63,346 nucleotides of DNA from HGM04593 sp045634305 (GTDB lineage: Bacteria; Bacteroidota; Bacteroidia; Bacteroidales; Bacteroidaceae): NCBI GenBank assembly GCA_045634305.1, contig JAZQZZ010000014.1:1-63346 (forward strand). The letters run 5' to 3'. Below the pieces are notes generated by a model, which did not search any database, was not told the origin of the DNA, and was given only the letters and a program-made list of their open reading frames with translations. Positions 26,784 through 35,862 of the stretch are shown piece by piece. How positions within the stretch are numbered: the stretch's first letter is position 1; every line of letters begins with the position of its first letter. The position numbers and the translations under genes were made by a program.

Positions 26784-27701
26784 ATGGAAAAGATTATCGG
26801 CTTGATTGATGCTCCGTTTACTCCATTTTATGAGAACGGCGAAGTGAATTATGAACCAATCCCTGCATATGCACAGATGCTTGCAAAGAACGGCATGAAG
26901 GGTGTTTTCATCAACGGTTCATCGGGTGAGGGTTACATGCTCACCGAGGAGGAGCGCATCAAGCTCACCGAGGCTTGGGTGGCTGCAGCACCCGAAGGCT
27001 TCAAAATTATAGTCCATGTGGGCAGCACTTGTGTGAAGTCGAGCCGCAGAATGGCAGAACATGCGCAGAAGATGGGCGTGTTCGGTATCGGTGCCATGGC
27101 GCCTCCATTTCCCAAGGTTGGCCGCGTAGAAGAACTTGTAAAGTATTGCGAGGAGATTGCATCGGCTGCTCCGGAATTGCCATTCTATTTCTACCATATC
27201 CCCGCATTCAACGGTGCATTCCTTCCAATGGTGAAGTTCCTTGAGGCTGTAGACGGCCGCATCCCCAACTTCGCAGGTATCAAATATACATTCGAGAGCC
27301 TGTACGAGTACAATCAGTGCCGTCTCTACAAGAACGGCAAGTTCGACATGCTCCACGGACAGGATGAAACAATCCTCCCTTGCCTTGCAATGGGTGGTGC
27401 ACAGGGCGGCATAGGCGGCACAACCAACTACAACGGTTGCAACCTCGCAGGTATTATAGATGCATGGAATGCCGGCGACCTTGAGAAGGCACGCGAACTG
27501 CAGAACTTCTCACAGGAGGTCATCAATGTCATCTGCCACTACCGCGGCAACATTGTGGGCGGCAAGCGCATCATGAAACTCATCGGTCTTGACCTTGGCA
27601 AGAACCGCACTCCTTTCCAGAACATGACCGACGAAGAGGAGGCTGCCATGCGCAAAGAACTGGAGGCAATCAACTTCTTCGAGCGTTGCAATAAGTTCTA
27701 A
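26784..27701 (+). CDS. nanL: N-acetylneuraminate lyase
   Basis: This 305-residue class I aldolase of the DapA/NanA family splits N-acetylneuraminate into N-acetylmannosamine and pyruvate in the cytosol. It has the carboxylate-binding motif INGSSGEGY (44-51), the catalytic tyrosine in FYFYHIP (Tyr137) and the Schiff-base lysine in FAGIKYT (Lys167). The neighbours support the sialic-acid rather than the dihydrodipicolinate branch: an N-acylglucosamine 2-epimerase and a Kelch-domain sodium symporter follow in the same direction. It has its own promoter and an operator-like palindrome. Bacteroides literature uses nanL for this gene; nanA is the equivalent name. Confidence 0.93.
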   Translation: MEKIIGLIDAPFTPFYENGEVNYEPIPAYAQMLAKNGMKGVFINGSSGEGYMLTEEERIKLTEAWVAAAPEGFKIIVHVGSTCVKSSRRMAEHAQKMGVFGIGAMAPPFPKVGRVEELVKYCEEIASAAPELPFYFYHIPAFNGAFLPMVKFLEAVDGRIPNFAGIKYTFESLYEYNQCRLYKNGKFDMLHGQDETILPCLAMGGAQGGIGGTTNYNGCNLAGIIDAWNAGDLEKARELQNFSQEVINVICHYRGNIVGGKRIMKLIGLDLGKNRTPFQNMTDEEEAAMRKELEAINFFERCNKF

Positions 27702-27745
27702 ACATTTTATACAGGGCAGCAGCCCAACCCCTACATAAACGACAT

Positions 27746-27818
27746 TGTCATGCCGAGCAAAGCGAAGCATCTATGTTTCATAGAGTGTGTAGATTCTTCA
27801 CTATCGTTCAGAATGACA
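27746..27818. repeat. REP-type imperfect palindrome between lyase and epimerase genes
   Basis: Arms TGTCATGCCGAGCAAAGCG... and ...CGTTCAGAATGACA are inverted, imperfect copies ending in ATCT/AGAT around a roughly 18-nt centre. The arm text (TGTCAT.C.GAGC.AAGCGAAG.ATCT) matches a palindromic repeat found between genes in many bacterial genomes. Confidence 0.7.
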
Positions 27819-27844
27819 CCTGAATACAACAAACCATCAACACT

Positions 27845-29020
27845 ATGAATTGGAATGAATATTTGAACGGTTGGTCACAGAAGTACCGTGACGACCTTGT
27901 AAACGATATTATGCCTTTCTGGCTGAAGAACGGACTCGACCGTGTGAACGGCGGTGTATACACATGCGTAGACCGCGACGGTTCACTCATTGATACAACA
28001 AAATCGGTGTGGTTCCAGGGCCGTTTCGCTTTTGTATGCAGTTTTGCATACAACACAATAGAGAAGAACCCCGAGTGGCTTGCAGCAGCCAAGAGCACCA
28101 TCGACTTCATTGAGGCCCACTGCTTTGATACCGATGGCCGCATGTACTTCGAGGTGATGGCCGACGGAACACCCCTGCGCAAGCGCCGCTACGTATTCTC
28201 GGAGAGCTTTGCAGCCATCGCAATGGCCGAATATGCAAAGGCAAGCGGTGACATGACATATGCCGAAAAGGCTTTGAATCTGTTCAAGGATATACGCAAA
28301 TTCGTTGCCACACCGGGCTATATGGAACCCAAGTACTTGCCATCACTGCAGGCAAAGGGTCACTCGCTGGTAATGATTCTGATCAACACTGCATCACGCA
28401 TACGCAACGTAATCAGCGACCCTGTACTCGACCGCCAGATTGACGAATCAATTGCATCGCTCAAGGATTTCATGAAGCCCGAATTCGAGGCATTGCTTGA
28501 AACAGTTGGCCCCAACGGAGAATTCATTGACACCATCAACGGCCGCCTCATCAACCCCGGCCACTGCATTGAAACAGCATGGTTCCTGCTCGAAGAAGCA
28601 AAGTACCGCGGTTGGGACAAGGAACTCACTGCACAGGCACTGCAAATCCTCGACTGGTCATGGGAATGGGGCTGGGACAAGCAGTATGGCGGTATCATCA
28701 ATTTCCGCGACTGCCGAAACCTGCCGCCACAGGACTATTCACAGGACATGAAGTTCTGGTGGCCACAGACCGAGGCTATCATTGCAACACTCTATGCATA
28801 CGAAGCAACAGGTGACGACAAGTACCTAATCTGGCATAAGCAGATAAGCGAATGGACATACGCCCACTTCCCCGATGCTGAGTGCGGTGAGTGGTATGGC
28901 TACCTGCACCGCGACGGCACGGTGGCACAGCCGGCAAAGGGCAACATCTTCAAAGGGCCATTCCACATTCCAAGAATGATGATAAAGTCGTACGACCTTT
29001 GCAAGGAACTGACAAAATGA
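27845..29020 (+). CDS. nanE: N-acylglucosamine 2-epimerase (AGE/RenBP family)
   Basis: This 391-residue (alpha/alpha)6-barrel enzyme interconverts N-acetylmannosamine and N-acetylglucosamine, the second step of sialic-acid use. Family motifs are seen: LINPGHCIETAWFLLEE near residue 238, KFWWPQTEAIIATLYAY near 302, and GEWYGYLHRDGTVA near 350. The length equals that of the animal renin-binding-protein-type epimerase, as in the Bacteroides nanE type, and differs from the 230-residue proteobacterial NanE. The next gene starts at or just after its stop, overlapping by ATGA if the first ATG is used. Confidence 0.9.
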   Translation: MNWNEYLNGWSQKYRDDLVNDIMPFWLKNGLDRVNGGVYTCVDRDGSLIDTTKSVWFQGRFAFVCSFAYNTIEKNPEWLAAAKSTIDFIEAHCFDTDGRMYFEVMADGTPLRKRRYVFSESFAAIAMAEYAKASGDMTYAEKALNLFKDIRKFVATPGYMEPKYLPSLQAKGHSLVMILINTASRIRNVISDPVLDRQIDESIASLKDFMKPEFEALLETVGPNGEFIDTINGRLINPGHCIETAWFLLEEAKYRGWDKELTAQALQILDWSWEWGWDKQYGGIINFRDCRNLPPQDYSQDMKFWWPQTEAIIATLYAYEATGDDKYLIWHKQISEWTYAHFPDAECGEWYGYLHRDGTVAQPAKGNIFKGPFHIPRMMIKSYDLCKELTK

Positions 29021-29028
29021 TGCACTTT

Positions 29029-31584
29029 ATGAAAAGACATATAATATTATCACTCCTTCTCTTCTGTTCAATGCTTGGCATTGCGCAGAACAAGGTTTCC
29101 GTATCACCGGCACAGCCACTGGACAAGGCCGTGTCGGGCCATTACGCCAGTTGGATAAACGGCAGCCTGTCAACCTACGGAGGATGCAACTTCCCCGATG
29201 TACCCTGCGCTGACGGCGGAGAGAAAGTATACTATCCCCAGGCCTATGGTGCCAGCGTACATGTACCCGATGGTGTTGTGTATATTGGCGGCATGGATTC
29301 CACATCATCGCTATGCGGATGCACATTCATCAACGCGGACGACGGCACATCAACCCCCATTGCCTCTTTGCCGATTGGCTTGGATAACTTTGCAGCCACA
29401 TACTACGATGGAATGATTTGGGTAGCCGGCGGACAGAGCAATGGCACACCAAACAAGAATATATATGCACTACCCTTTTCCAGCGGAAAGGTGAAAGCGG
29501 AAAGCGGAAAGGTGGAAAGTAAAAACGGAGCTTGGAACAAGGTTGCCGAGTTGCCCGATGAGTGCCGTCTACAGCCCTGCGTTGCAGTGCAGAACACTGC
29601 AAACGGTCATGCGCTTTTTGTCTTTGGCGGTTACCAGCCAAAAACCGAAAAAATGGAAGCGACCGTACATACCGACGGCATATACATTCCTATTGCCAAG
29701 TTGAAGAAGGGTAATGTCGCACCCACACAATGGCAACGAACCTCATCGGCAATGGCATGGATAGACAACACTACCAACGGCCAACGCAAACAGCAGATAC
29801 AGGCTGTTGTTGGCAGCACATGCGCGCCTGTGGGATACAGCCACGTGCTGTTCATTGGCGGTGTCGACTACGACATCTTCAAGAGTGCCATTGAAGGCAG
29901 ACAGGACAGCATGTACCTGCGTCATGCACCCAAGTGGTACAACTTCCGTGAGGATGTCCTCACCTACCACACCGTTACCGACTCTTGGGGCATTTTGCCG
30001 GGCGACAGCCTGCTTGCCCGCGCAGGTGCATGTCTCACTCCTGAAGCCGGTGGCAAAGGTTGGAGCTACAGCGGAGGTGAACTGATGCCGGGAGTGCGCA
30101 GTGCCGACGTGACACACATTGAGGTAAGCAATGAAAAGAGTTTCGGCTGGCTCAACTGGAGCGTACTTGCACTATACCTTGTCGCTATGTTGGCAATGGG
30201 ATTCTACTTCATGCGCAAGGAGAACGGCGCCGAGGACTTCTTCAAGGGCGGTGGCCGCATCCCCTGGTGGGCAGCCGGCATAAGTATCTATGCTACCATG
30301 CTCTCGGCAATCACATACATGACCATCCCGGCAAAGGCCTACACCACAAACTGGACCTATTATCCCATGCTGTGGATGATTCTGCTTATAAGCTTCCCTG
30401 TGATAAAATACTACCTCCCATATTTCCGCAAGCTCAATGTCACCAGTGCATACGAAATACTTGAACAACGTTTCAACCTCTTCACACGAATGTTGGCATC
30501 GACACTGTTCTGCGTATTCATGATTGTACGCATGGCCATCGTGCTCTACTTACCGTCATTGGCGCTCACAGCCGTGACCGGCATCGACATATACCTATGC
30601 ATAGTACTCATGGGACTGGTAACAATCATCTATTGTACCATGGGTGGTGTTGAAGCGGTTATTTGGGGTGATGTAGTGCAGGGTCTGATACTTGTATTCG
30701 GAGCCATATTTGCCGTGGTATATCTGGCCATGGGCACCGAGGGTGGAATAAGCGGTTGCATCAATATTGCTTTGGAGAACGACAAACTGCAACTCTTTGA
30801 TTGGAGTAACTCCTGGTCACAGGCTACATGGTGGGTAATCATACTCGGAGGACTTGCCAACAACCTCATTTCATACACATCGGACCAGACTGTCATCCAG
30901 CGCTACCTCACAACCCCCGATGAGAAATCGGCCGGACGCGGTATTCTTGTAAACGGCGTAATGAGCGTGTTCGTTTCCGTTGCCTTCTACATGATCGGTA
31001 CCGGACTCTACACATTCTACAAGACACACCCTGCAGAACTTGACATTACCATGGGGCAGTCTGATGCCATATTCCCATTCTTCATGATGAGCCAGATGCC
31101 AGCGGGAGTTGCCGGAGCACTCATTGCTGCAATCTTTGCAGCGACCATGAGCACCATCTCAAGTAACATCAACAGCGTGGCAACAGCCTTCTCTATCGAC
31201 TTCTGGAAACGTTTCCGTCCATCCACAACCGACTCACAGACCGTAGTCGTGGCACGTTGGGCGTCAGTAGTAAGCGGTATTGTAGGCCTGGCACTTGCAC
31301 TGTTCATGGCAACGTGGAACATACAGTCTTTCCTCGATTTCTTCAACGAGGCATTAGGATTGCTCACCAGCGGTTTGGGTGGTCTGTTCTTTATTGCCGT
31401 GTTCATGAAACGCGTCAAGGGCTATGCCGCGCTTGCAGGTTTTGTAGCCGGCGAGATTGTCGTGTTCTGGATGAGCGAATACACCGACGCCAACTTCCTG
31501 CTCTTTGGAGCAATAGGCATGGTGGTGAGTATTGTCGTTGCATGGTTGCTCTCACTAGGTTCATATTTCAAGAGCAGCAAATAA
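29029..31584 (+). CDS. fusion of Kelch mutarotase-like domain and sodium:solute symporter (sialic-acid transporter)
   Basis: This protein has about 851 residues. The signal peptide is IILSLLLFCSMLGIA before Gln; ATGs at 29017 and 29020 are alternative starts. Residues 25-365 form a Kelch-type beta-propeller (VYIGGMDSTSS, IWVAGGQSN, LFVFGGYQP, VLFIGGVDY, WSYSGGELMPG), like the permuted sialic-acid mutarotase NanM family. From about residue 374 follows a 13- to 14-helix SSS transporter (NWSVLALYLVAMLAMGFYFM, FFKGGGRIPWWAAGISIYAT, IFAATMSTISSNINSVATAF). The domain fusion and operon context indicate sodium-coupled uptake of sialic acid after anomer conversion. A purine-rich coding repeat around 29480-29520 gives SGKVKAESGKVESK. 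Confidence 0.9.
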   Translation: MKRHIILSLLLFCSMLGIAQNKVSVSPAQPLDKAVSGHYASWINGSLSTYGGCNFPDVPCADGGEKVYYPQAYGASVHVPDGVVYIGGMDSTSSLCGCTFINADDGTSTPIASLPIGLDNFAATYYDGMIWVAGGQSNGTPNKNIYALPFSSGKVKAESGKVESKNGAWNKVAELPDECRLQPCVAVQNTANGHALFVFGGYQPKTEKMEATVHTDGIYIPIAKLKKGNVAPTQWQRTSSAMAWIDNTTNGQRKQQIQAVVGSTCAPVGYSHVLFIGGVDYDIFKSAIEGRQDSMYLRHAPKWYNFREDVLTYHTVTDSWGILPGDSLLARAGACLTPEAGGKGWSYSGGELMPGVRSADVTHIEVSNEKSFGWLNWSVLALYLVAMLAMGFYFMRKENGAEDFFKGGGRIPWWAAGISIYATMLSAITYMTIPAKAYTTNWTYYPMLWMILLISFPVIKYYLPYFRKLNVTSAYEILEQRFNLFTRMLASTLFCVFMIVRMAIVLYLPSLALTAVTGIDIYLCIVLMGLVTIIYCTMGGVEAVIWGDVVQGLILVFGAIFAVVYLAMGTEGGISGCINIALENDKLQLFDWSNSWSQATWWVIILGGLANNLISYTSDQTVIQRYLTTPDEKSAGRGILVNGVMSVFVSVAFYMIGTGLYTFYKTHPAELDITMGQSDAIFPFFMMSQMPAGVAGALIAAIFAATMSTISSNINSVATAFSIDFWKRFRPSTTDSQTVVVARWASVVSGIVGLALALFMATWNIQSFLDFFNEALGLLTSGLGGLFFIAVFMKRVKGYAALAGFVAGEIVVFWMSEYTDANFLLFGAIGMVVSIVVAWLLSLGSYFKSSK

Positions 31585-31603
31585 GCACAAGAACACTCTT
31601 ATA

Positions 31604-31649
31604 ATAACGATTGAAGGGATGCGCTACAGCGCATCCCTTCAATCGTTAT
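31604..31649. terminator. bidirectional terminator, 21-bp perfect stem
   Basis: Arms 31604-31624 and 31629-31649 around TACA. It lies between the convergent symporter and rarA genes. Confidence 0.92.
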
Positions 31650-31661
31650 ATCCGTTTCCAA

Positions 31662-32942
31662 TCATTTGCTGAATGGTTTCTCACTTCCCCAACACTGCTG
31701 CATCCACGCCTTGGCCTTGGCCTCGACAGGATTATCCTGCGGTATCCAGAACGAGAAGGACTCGCCGCCATCGGGCAGGAACTGCTGTTTGGCAAAGTGC
31801 CCTGGATAGTCGTGGGAGTATTTATAACCATCGGCATAACCAAGCTCTGCCATAAGTTTTGTCGGAGCATTACGCAAATGCAACGGCACCGGCAAGTTAC
31901 CGGTCTCACGCACCGTCTGCATCGCCTTGTTTATACCCATATATGCCGAATTGCTCTTTGGCGATGTTGCAAGATACACCACAGCCTGAGCAAGCGGGAT
32001 GCGCCCCTCGGGCCAGCCGATTTTTGTAACAGCGTCGAATGCTGCATTGGCAAGCAACAGAGCATTGGGGTTGGCAAGACCGATGTCCTCGGAAGCAGAT
32101 ATCACAATGCGGCGTGCAATGAATGCGGGATCTTCGCCACCCTCAATCATGCGCGCCATCCAATATAGCGCTGCATCGGGGTCACTGCCACGTATAGATT
32201 TTATGAATGCCGAGATAATATCATAGTGCATCTCACCATCCTTGTCATATGCAGCAGGATTCTGCTGCAAGCACTGTTTCACCTTTTCATCGGTAATCAC
32301 CACGGGCGACTCGGGGTCGCTCTCAACCACAAGTTCAAGGATATTCAAGAGTTTGCGTGCATCGCCACCGCTATAACGCATAATAGCCGCAGTTTCACGT
32401 AAATCAACGCCACGCTCCTTCAGTATATTGTCAGTGGTTATCGCATAGTTGAGCAACTGCATCAGGTCGTCTTGTTCCAATGACTTGAGCACATAGAGCT
32501 GACAACGGGAAAGCAACGGACGGATGACTTCAAACGAAGGATTCTCAGTTGTAGCACCAATCAGAGTCACGACACCGGTCTCTACAGCACTCAAAAGCGA
32601 ATCCTGTTGCGACTTGCTGAAACGGTGAATCTCATCAATGAAAAGAATAGCACTGCCACGCGAGAAAAGCGGCGAGCTCTTTGCCTTGTCAATAACCTCG
32701 CGCACCTCTTTGACACCTGCAGAAACAGCATTGAGTGTATAGAACGGCCGGTTGAGCGTATTGGCAATTATGCGGGCAATAGTCGTCTTGCCCGTCCCTG
32801 GAGGACCCCACATTATGAACGAGAGTATCCTGCCCGAATCAATCATACGACGAAGCACAGCACCTTCTCCAACAAGATGCTGCTGACCGACATAATTATC
32901 GAACGAGGTAGGGCGTAAACGCTCCGCCAATGGTTGTGCCAT
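31662..32942 (-). CDS. rarA: replication-associated recombination protein A (RarA/MgsA/WRNIP1 family ATPase)
   Basis: This 426-residue AAA+ ATPase acts at stalled replication forks. Domains in order: N-terminal PLAERLRPTSFDNYVGQQHL; Walker A GPPGTGKTT (about 46-54); Walker B ILFIDEIHRFSKSQQDSLL; sensor 1 IGATTENPSFEV; sensor 2 YSGGDARKLLNILEL; and the C-terminal tetramerisation domain with SIRGSDPDAALYWMARMIEGGE and ASEDIGLANP. It is a single gene. Downstream it converges with the sialic-acid operon; upstream lies the fhs terminator. Confidence 0.97.
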   Translation of the reverse strand: MAQPLAERLRPTSFDNYVGQQHLVGEGAVLRRMIDSGRILSFIMWGPPGTGKTTIARIIANTLNRPFYTLNAVSAGVKEVREVIDKAKSSPLFSRGSAILFIDEIHRFSKSQQDSLLSAVETGVVTLIGATTENPSFEVIRPLLSRCQLYVLKSLEQDDLMQLLNYAITTDNILKERGVDLRETAAIMRYSGGDARKLLNILELVVESDPESPVVITDEKVKQCLQQNPAAYDKDGEMHYDIISAFIKSIRGSDPDAALYWMARMIEGGEDPAFIARRIVISASEDIGLANPNALLLANAAFDAVTKIGWPEGRIPLAQAVVYLATSPKSNSAYMGINKAMQTVRETGNLPVPLHLRNAPTKLMAELGYADGYKYSHDYPGHFAKQQFLPDGGESFSFWIPQDNPVEAKAKAWMQQCWGSEKPFSK

Positions 32943-32963
32943 AACTAATTAAATTCAAGTAAG

Positions 32964-32989
32964 AGAGTGACCAATCAATTGGCCACTCT
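32964..32989 (-). terminator. intrinsic terminator downstream of fhs
   Basis: Arms AGAGTGACCAA (32964-32974) and TTGGCCACTCT (32979-32989) with one A-C mismatch. It lies 58 bp downstream of the fhs stop; on the minus strand CTTACTTG follows. Confidence 0.65.
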
Positions 32990-33047
32990 TTAATTTATCA
33001 AGGATTGAATAAAAAGATGATGTTACGCTTTTCAGTCATTTCCGTTA

Positions 33048-34709
33048 TTAGCTCAAGCCAACAATTTCGCCATCCACAAAGTCAATATTGTTTGCCTGTG
33101 GAACCCTTGGCAAGCCCGGCATACGGATGATATCACCGGCAATGGCAACAATCATCTCGGCACCGGCATTGAGCACTACATCGCGAATCTGCAAGTTAAA
33201 ATCCTTGACAGCACCATACTTGGTAGCATCGGCACTGAATGAGAACTGGGTCTTTGCAATACATACAGGACACTTTGCAAGGCCATACTTCTCGGCAAGT
33301 TTGATACGCTCAAGCGCAGGTTTCGCAAATGTAACAGAAGCTGCACCATAGATTTTCTTCGCCACCTTCTCAATCTTTGTCTGCACACTGTCCTCATCGT
33401 CGTATGTAAATTCCAAAGCCTTAGAAGGATTGTTCTCGATGGTATCAACAACAATCTGAGCCATTTCAACAGCACCCTCACCACCCTGGGCAAATGCGTT
33501 GTTGATTACGAATGGCAAACCGAGTTCCTGCTCGCAGTGGTTGCGGAGCAACGCCATCTCCTCGTCGGTATCGGTTGCAAAGCGGTTGAACACCACAATG
33601 ACAGACTGTCCGAATGAACGGAGATTGGCAACGTGGCGGTCGAGGTTTGCAAGACCGTTGCGAAGACCCTCCAAATCGGGTTCCTTGATTTTGTCAAGCT
33701 CGACACCACCATGCATCTTCAAGCCCTGTGCTGTAGCAACGATAACTGTTGCATCGGGCTGCAGGCCGCTCTTGCGGCAAAGAATGTTGTAGAACTTTTC
33801 TGCACCCAAATCGGCGCCGAAACCGGCCTCGGTAATTGTGTACTCACTGTGTGCCAATGCCATCTTTGTTGCGAGCTGTGAGTTACAGCCATGAGCGATA
33901 TTGGCGAATGGACCACCGTGAATGATTGCAGGAGTGTTCTCTGTTGTCTGCACAAGGTTTGGCTGTATGGCATCCTTCAGCAACACCATGATTGCACCGG
34001 CAACACCAAGGTCCTTAACAGTGAAAGGCTCACCTGCGTATGTGTAACCGAGCATGATGTTCTCAATGCGGCGACGCAAATCGTTCTCGTCACTTGCAAG
34101 GCAAAGGATTGCCATAAGTTCCGACGCCGGAGTGATATCGAAGCCGGCCTGCTCTACGATACCGTTTGTAGCAGGTCCCACGCCTGTGATTATCTGACGC
34201 AATGAACGGTCGTTCACATCAAGCACACGACGCCATAGAATCTCCTTGAGACCGAAACCATCCTTTGCATGCTGATAGAGATAATTGTCGAGCAGTGCAG
34301 AAATCATATTATGAGCCGATGTAATGGCATGGAAATCACCTGTAAAGTGGAGATTGATCTTTTCCATTGGAAGAACCTGTGCATAACCGCCGCCGGCAGC
34401 ACCACCCTTCATACCGAAACAAGGACCGAGTGATGGCTCACGAAGAGCAACCACAGCCTTCTTGCCAATTTTGTTAAGACCCAAAGCCAGACCGATTGAA
34501 ACGGTTGTTTTACCGATACCGGCTTTTGTTGCAGTGATGGCTGTAACAAGGATGAGTTTACCCTTCTGCTTGCCAATGAGGTTCAAAGGCAATTTGGCGA
34601 TGTATTTACCATAATGTTCAAGGTCGTTGGCATCAATACCAATCTGGGCTGCCACATTTTCAATACGCTCAAGTTTGGTTTCATGAGCAATTTGGATGTC
34701 ACTCTTCAT
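33048..34709 (-). CDS. fhs: formate--tetrahydrofolate ligase
   Basis: Fhs makes 10-formyltetrahydrofolate from formate, tetrahydrofolate and ATP in one-carbon metabolism. The ATG at 34709 gives a 553-residue protein of normal length (MKSDIQIAHETKLERI). A longer reading frame upstream would add 46 residues through the promoter and is rejected. Motifs are ATKAGIGKTTVSIGLALGL (P-loop region), VALREPSLGPCFGMKGGAAG, FTGDFHAITSAHNM and KMHGGVELDKIKEPDLEG. It is a single gene, divergent from the glycosyltransferase. A -7-like box TATCTTCG lies at 34750-34757. Confidence 0.97.
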   Translation of the reverse strand: MKSDIQIAHETKLERIENVAAQIGIDANDLEHYGKYIAKLPLNLIGKQKGKLILVTAITATKAGIGKTTVSIGLALGLNKIGKKAVVALREPSLGPCFGMKGGAAGGGYAQVLPMEKINLHFTGDFHAITSAHNMISALLDNYLYQHAKDGFGLKEILWRRVLDVNDRSLRQIITGVGPATNGIVEQAGFDITPASELMAILCLASDENDLRRRIENIMLGYTYAGEPFTVKDLGVAGAIMVLLKDAIQPNLVQTTENTPAIIHGGPFANIAHGCNSQLATKMALAHSEYTITEAGFGADLGAEKFYNILCRKSGLQPDATVIVATAQGLKMHGGVELDKIKEPDLEGLRNGLANLDRHVANLRSFGQSVIVVFNRFATDTDEEMALLRNHCEQELGLPFVINNAFAQGGEGAVEMAQIVVDTIENNPSKALEFTYDDEDSVQTKIEKVAKKIYGAASVTFAKPALERIKLAEKYGLAKCPVCIAKTQFSFSADATKYGAVKDFNLQIRDVVLNAGAEMIVAIAGDIIRMPGLPRVPQANNIDFVDGEIVGLS

Positions 34710-34749
34710 AGATATATATTTTATGTTTATAGATTCTTCTATTGTTCTG

Positions 34750-34757
34750 CGAAGATA
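34750..34757 (-). promoter_or_regulatory. -7-like box TATCTTCG upstream of fhs
   Basis: Reverse complement of CGAAGATA, 40 bp before the fhs start, in the same GCGAAGATAATAAA context as the trmO promoter. Confidence 0.45.
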
Positions 34758-34821
34758 ATAAAATATATTCATATTACAACAATCATTCTCACACTCATTG
34801 TGAATATTGGGGCAAGTTTTA

Positions 34822-34829
34822 TATCTTTG
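34822..34829 (+). promoter_or_regulatory. -7 box TATCTTTG for the glycosyltransferase
   Basis: Matches TAnnTTTG 24 bp before the ATG at 34854. Its position rules out the longer upstream start of the same frame. Confidence 0.6.
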
Positions 34830-34853
34830 CAACACCTGAAACCACAAGACAAT

Positions 34854-35735
34854 ATGTTATCAGTTTTAATCCCCGTCAAAAATTTCGACTGCAGCAAACT
34901 CATAAAGGAACTCCACAAGCAAGGCGAAGCATTGGATTGCCCGTACGAAATCATCATCGCCGAGGACGGTACAGACAGCAGCATGTTGCACATGAACGCT
35001 GTGGCAGACGAACTGACAAACTGTCGAAGAATAGTAAAAGATATCAACATCGGGCGTGCAGCAATAAGAAACTTGCTGGCATCAGAAGCCAGATATAGAA
35101 GCCTCATATTCATGGACTGTGACGCAGTCGTGGAGAAAAAGGATTTCCTAAAGGTGTATGCCGATGCGCTCAAAAAGAGTAAAATTGTCTGCGGCGGCCT
35201 ATACCATGCAGACGAGCTCCCGGACAAAGAGTACACATTGCGCTACAGATATGAGAAAGAGGCCGACAAGACGCGCGACGCACGTACACGCAACAAGGCT
35301 CCATACGACCGTTTCACATCATTCAACTTCGCCATTGACAAAGAACTTTTCAGTTCAATTTTATTTGACACATCAATCACACGATATGGATACGAGGACG
35401 TGCTTTTTGGGAAAGAGCTTGAAAAAAGGGGAGTTGAGATACTACACATTGAAAACAGGCTGTTGCATAGCGGATTGGAAAAGAACGACGTTTTTCTTGA
35501 AAAGACAGAACTGGCGCTTGCAACCCTTTCCGAGATAAAAGGCAAAATCGGTGACACCCCACTGCTCCGTACAGTTGACAAGTTGAACCGTTACCACCTT
35601 GTCGGATTGTTTATGGGATATTGGAAATGCAACAGAAAGCGCCTAAGAAAAAACCTACTTGGAAAATCCCCATCGCTACTTAAATTCAAAATCTACAAAC
35701 TCGGATATTACATTTCACTCAGCCGGCAATCATAG
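34854..35735 (+). CDS. family 2 glycosyltransferase
   Basis: This 293-residue protein starts at the ATG at 34854; the frame is open further upstream but crosses the promoter. The GT-A fold is shown by MLSVLIPVKNFDCSKLI, YEIIIAEDGTDSS, the region INIGRAAIRNLLASEA, the DxD metal site in LIFMDCDAVVEKKDF, and the acceptor region FTSFNFAIDKELF...YGYEDVLFGKELEKRG. It is a nucleotide-sugar-dependent transferase, probably for a surface glycan or protein glycosylation; donor and acceptor cannot be read. It is a single gene with its own terminator. Confidence 0.9.
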   Translation: MLSVLIPVKNFDCSKLIKELHKQGEALDCPYEIIIAEDGTDSSMLHMNAVADELTNCRRIVKDINIGRAAIRNLLASEARYRSLIFMDCDAVVEKKDFLKVYADALKKSKIVCGGLYHADELPDKEYTLRYRYEKEADKTRDARTRNKAPYDRFTSFNFAIDKELFSSILFDTSITRYGYEDVLFGKELEKRGVEILHIENRLLHSGLEKNDVFLEKTELALATLSEIKGKIGDTPLLRTVDKLNRYHLVGLFMGYWKCNRKRLRKNLLGKSPSLLKFKIYKLGYYISLSRQS

Positions 35736-35750
35736 CCGGCTGAAGTTTTT
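35720..35750 (+). terminator. intrinsic terminator after the glycosyltransferase
   Basis: Arms CAGCCGGC (35720-35727) and GCCGGCTG (35735-35742) followed by AAGTTTTT. The left arm overlaps the last codons. Confidence 0.9.
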
Positions 35751-35772
35751 CCAGCCCAAACCGCGCCAATGG

Positions 35773-35804
35773 TTTGTTTTAAAGAAAAAAAAGATTTATT
35801 TTTG
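35773..35804 (+). promoter_or_regulatory. glnS promoter with full -33/-7 pair
   Basis: TTTG (35773-35776), 20 bp, TATTTTTG (35797-35804). This is the clearest Bacteroidota promoter in the window. Confidence 0.7.
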
Positions 35805-35862
35805 TAGATTGAAATCATAGATTTCACAAAAGAGGGTTATAATCATTAAAAACAAGATAAAA

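Noticed and set aside
26784..27701. Dihydrodipicolinate synthase instead of sialic-acid lyase
   Set aside because: The same fold would fit, but the epimerase and Kelch-symporter neighbours and the GSSGE and FYHIP motifs favour N-acetylneuraminate lyase.
34710..34847. A 46-residue N-terminal extension of Fhs
   Set aside because: The family starts at MKSDIQIAH; the extension covers the promoter with the -7-like box and is low-quality coding sequence.
34614..34853. An 80-residue N-terminal extension of the GT2 protein
   Set aside because: It overlaps fhs and the promoter; the GT-A fold begins at MLSVLIPVKN.
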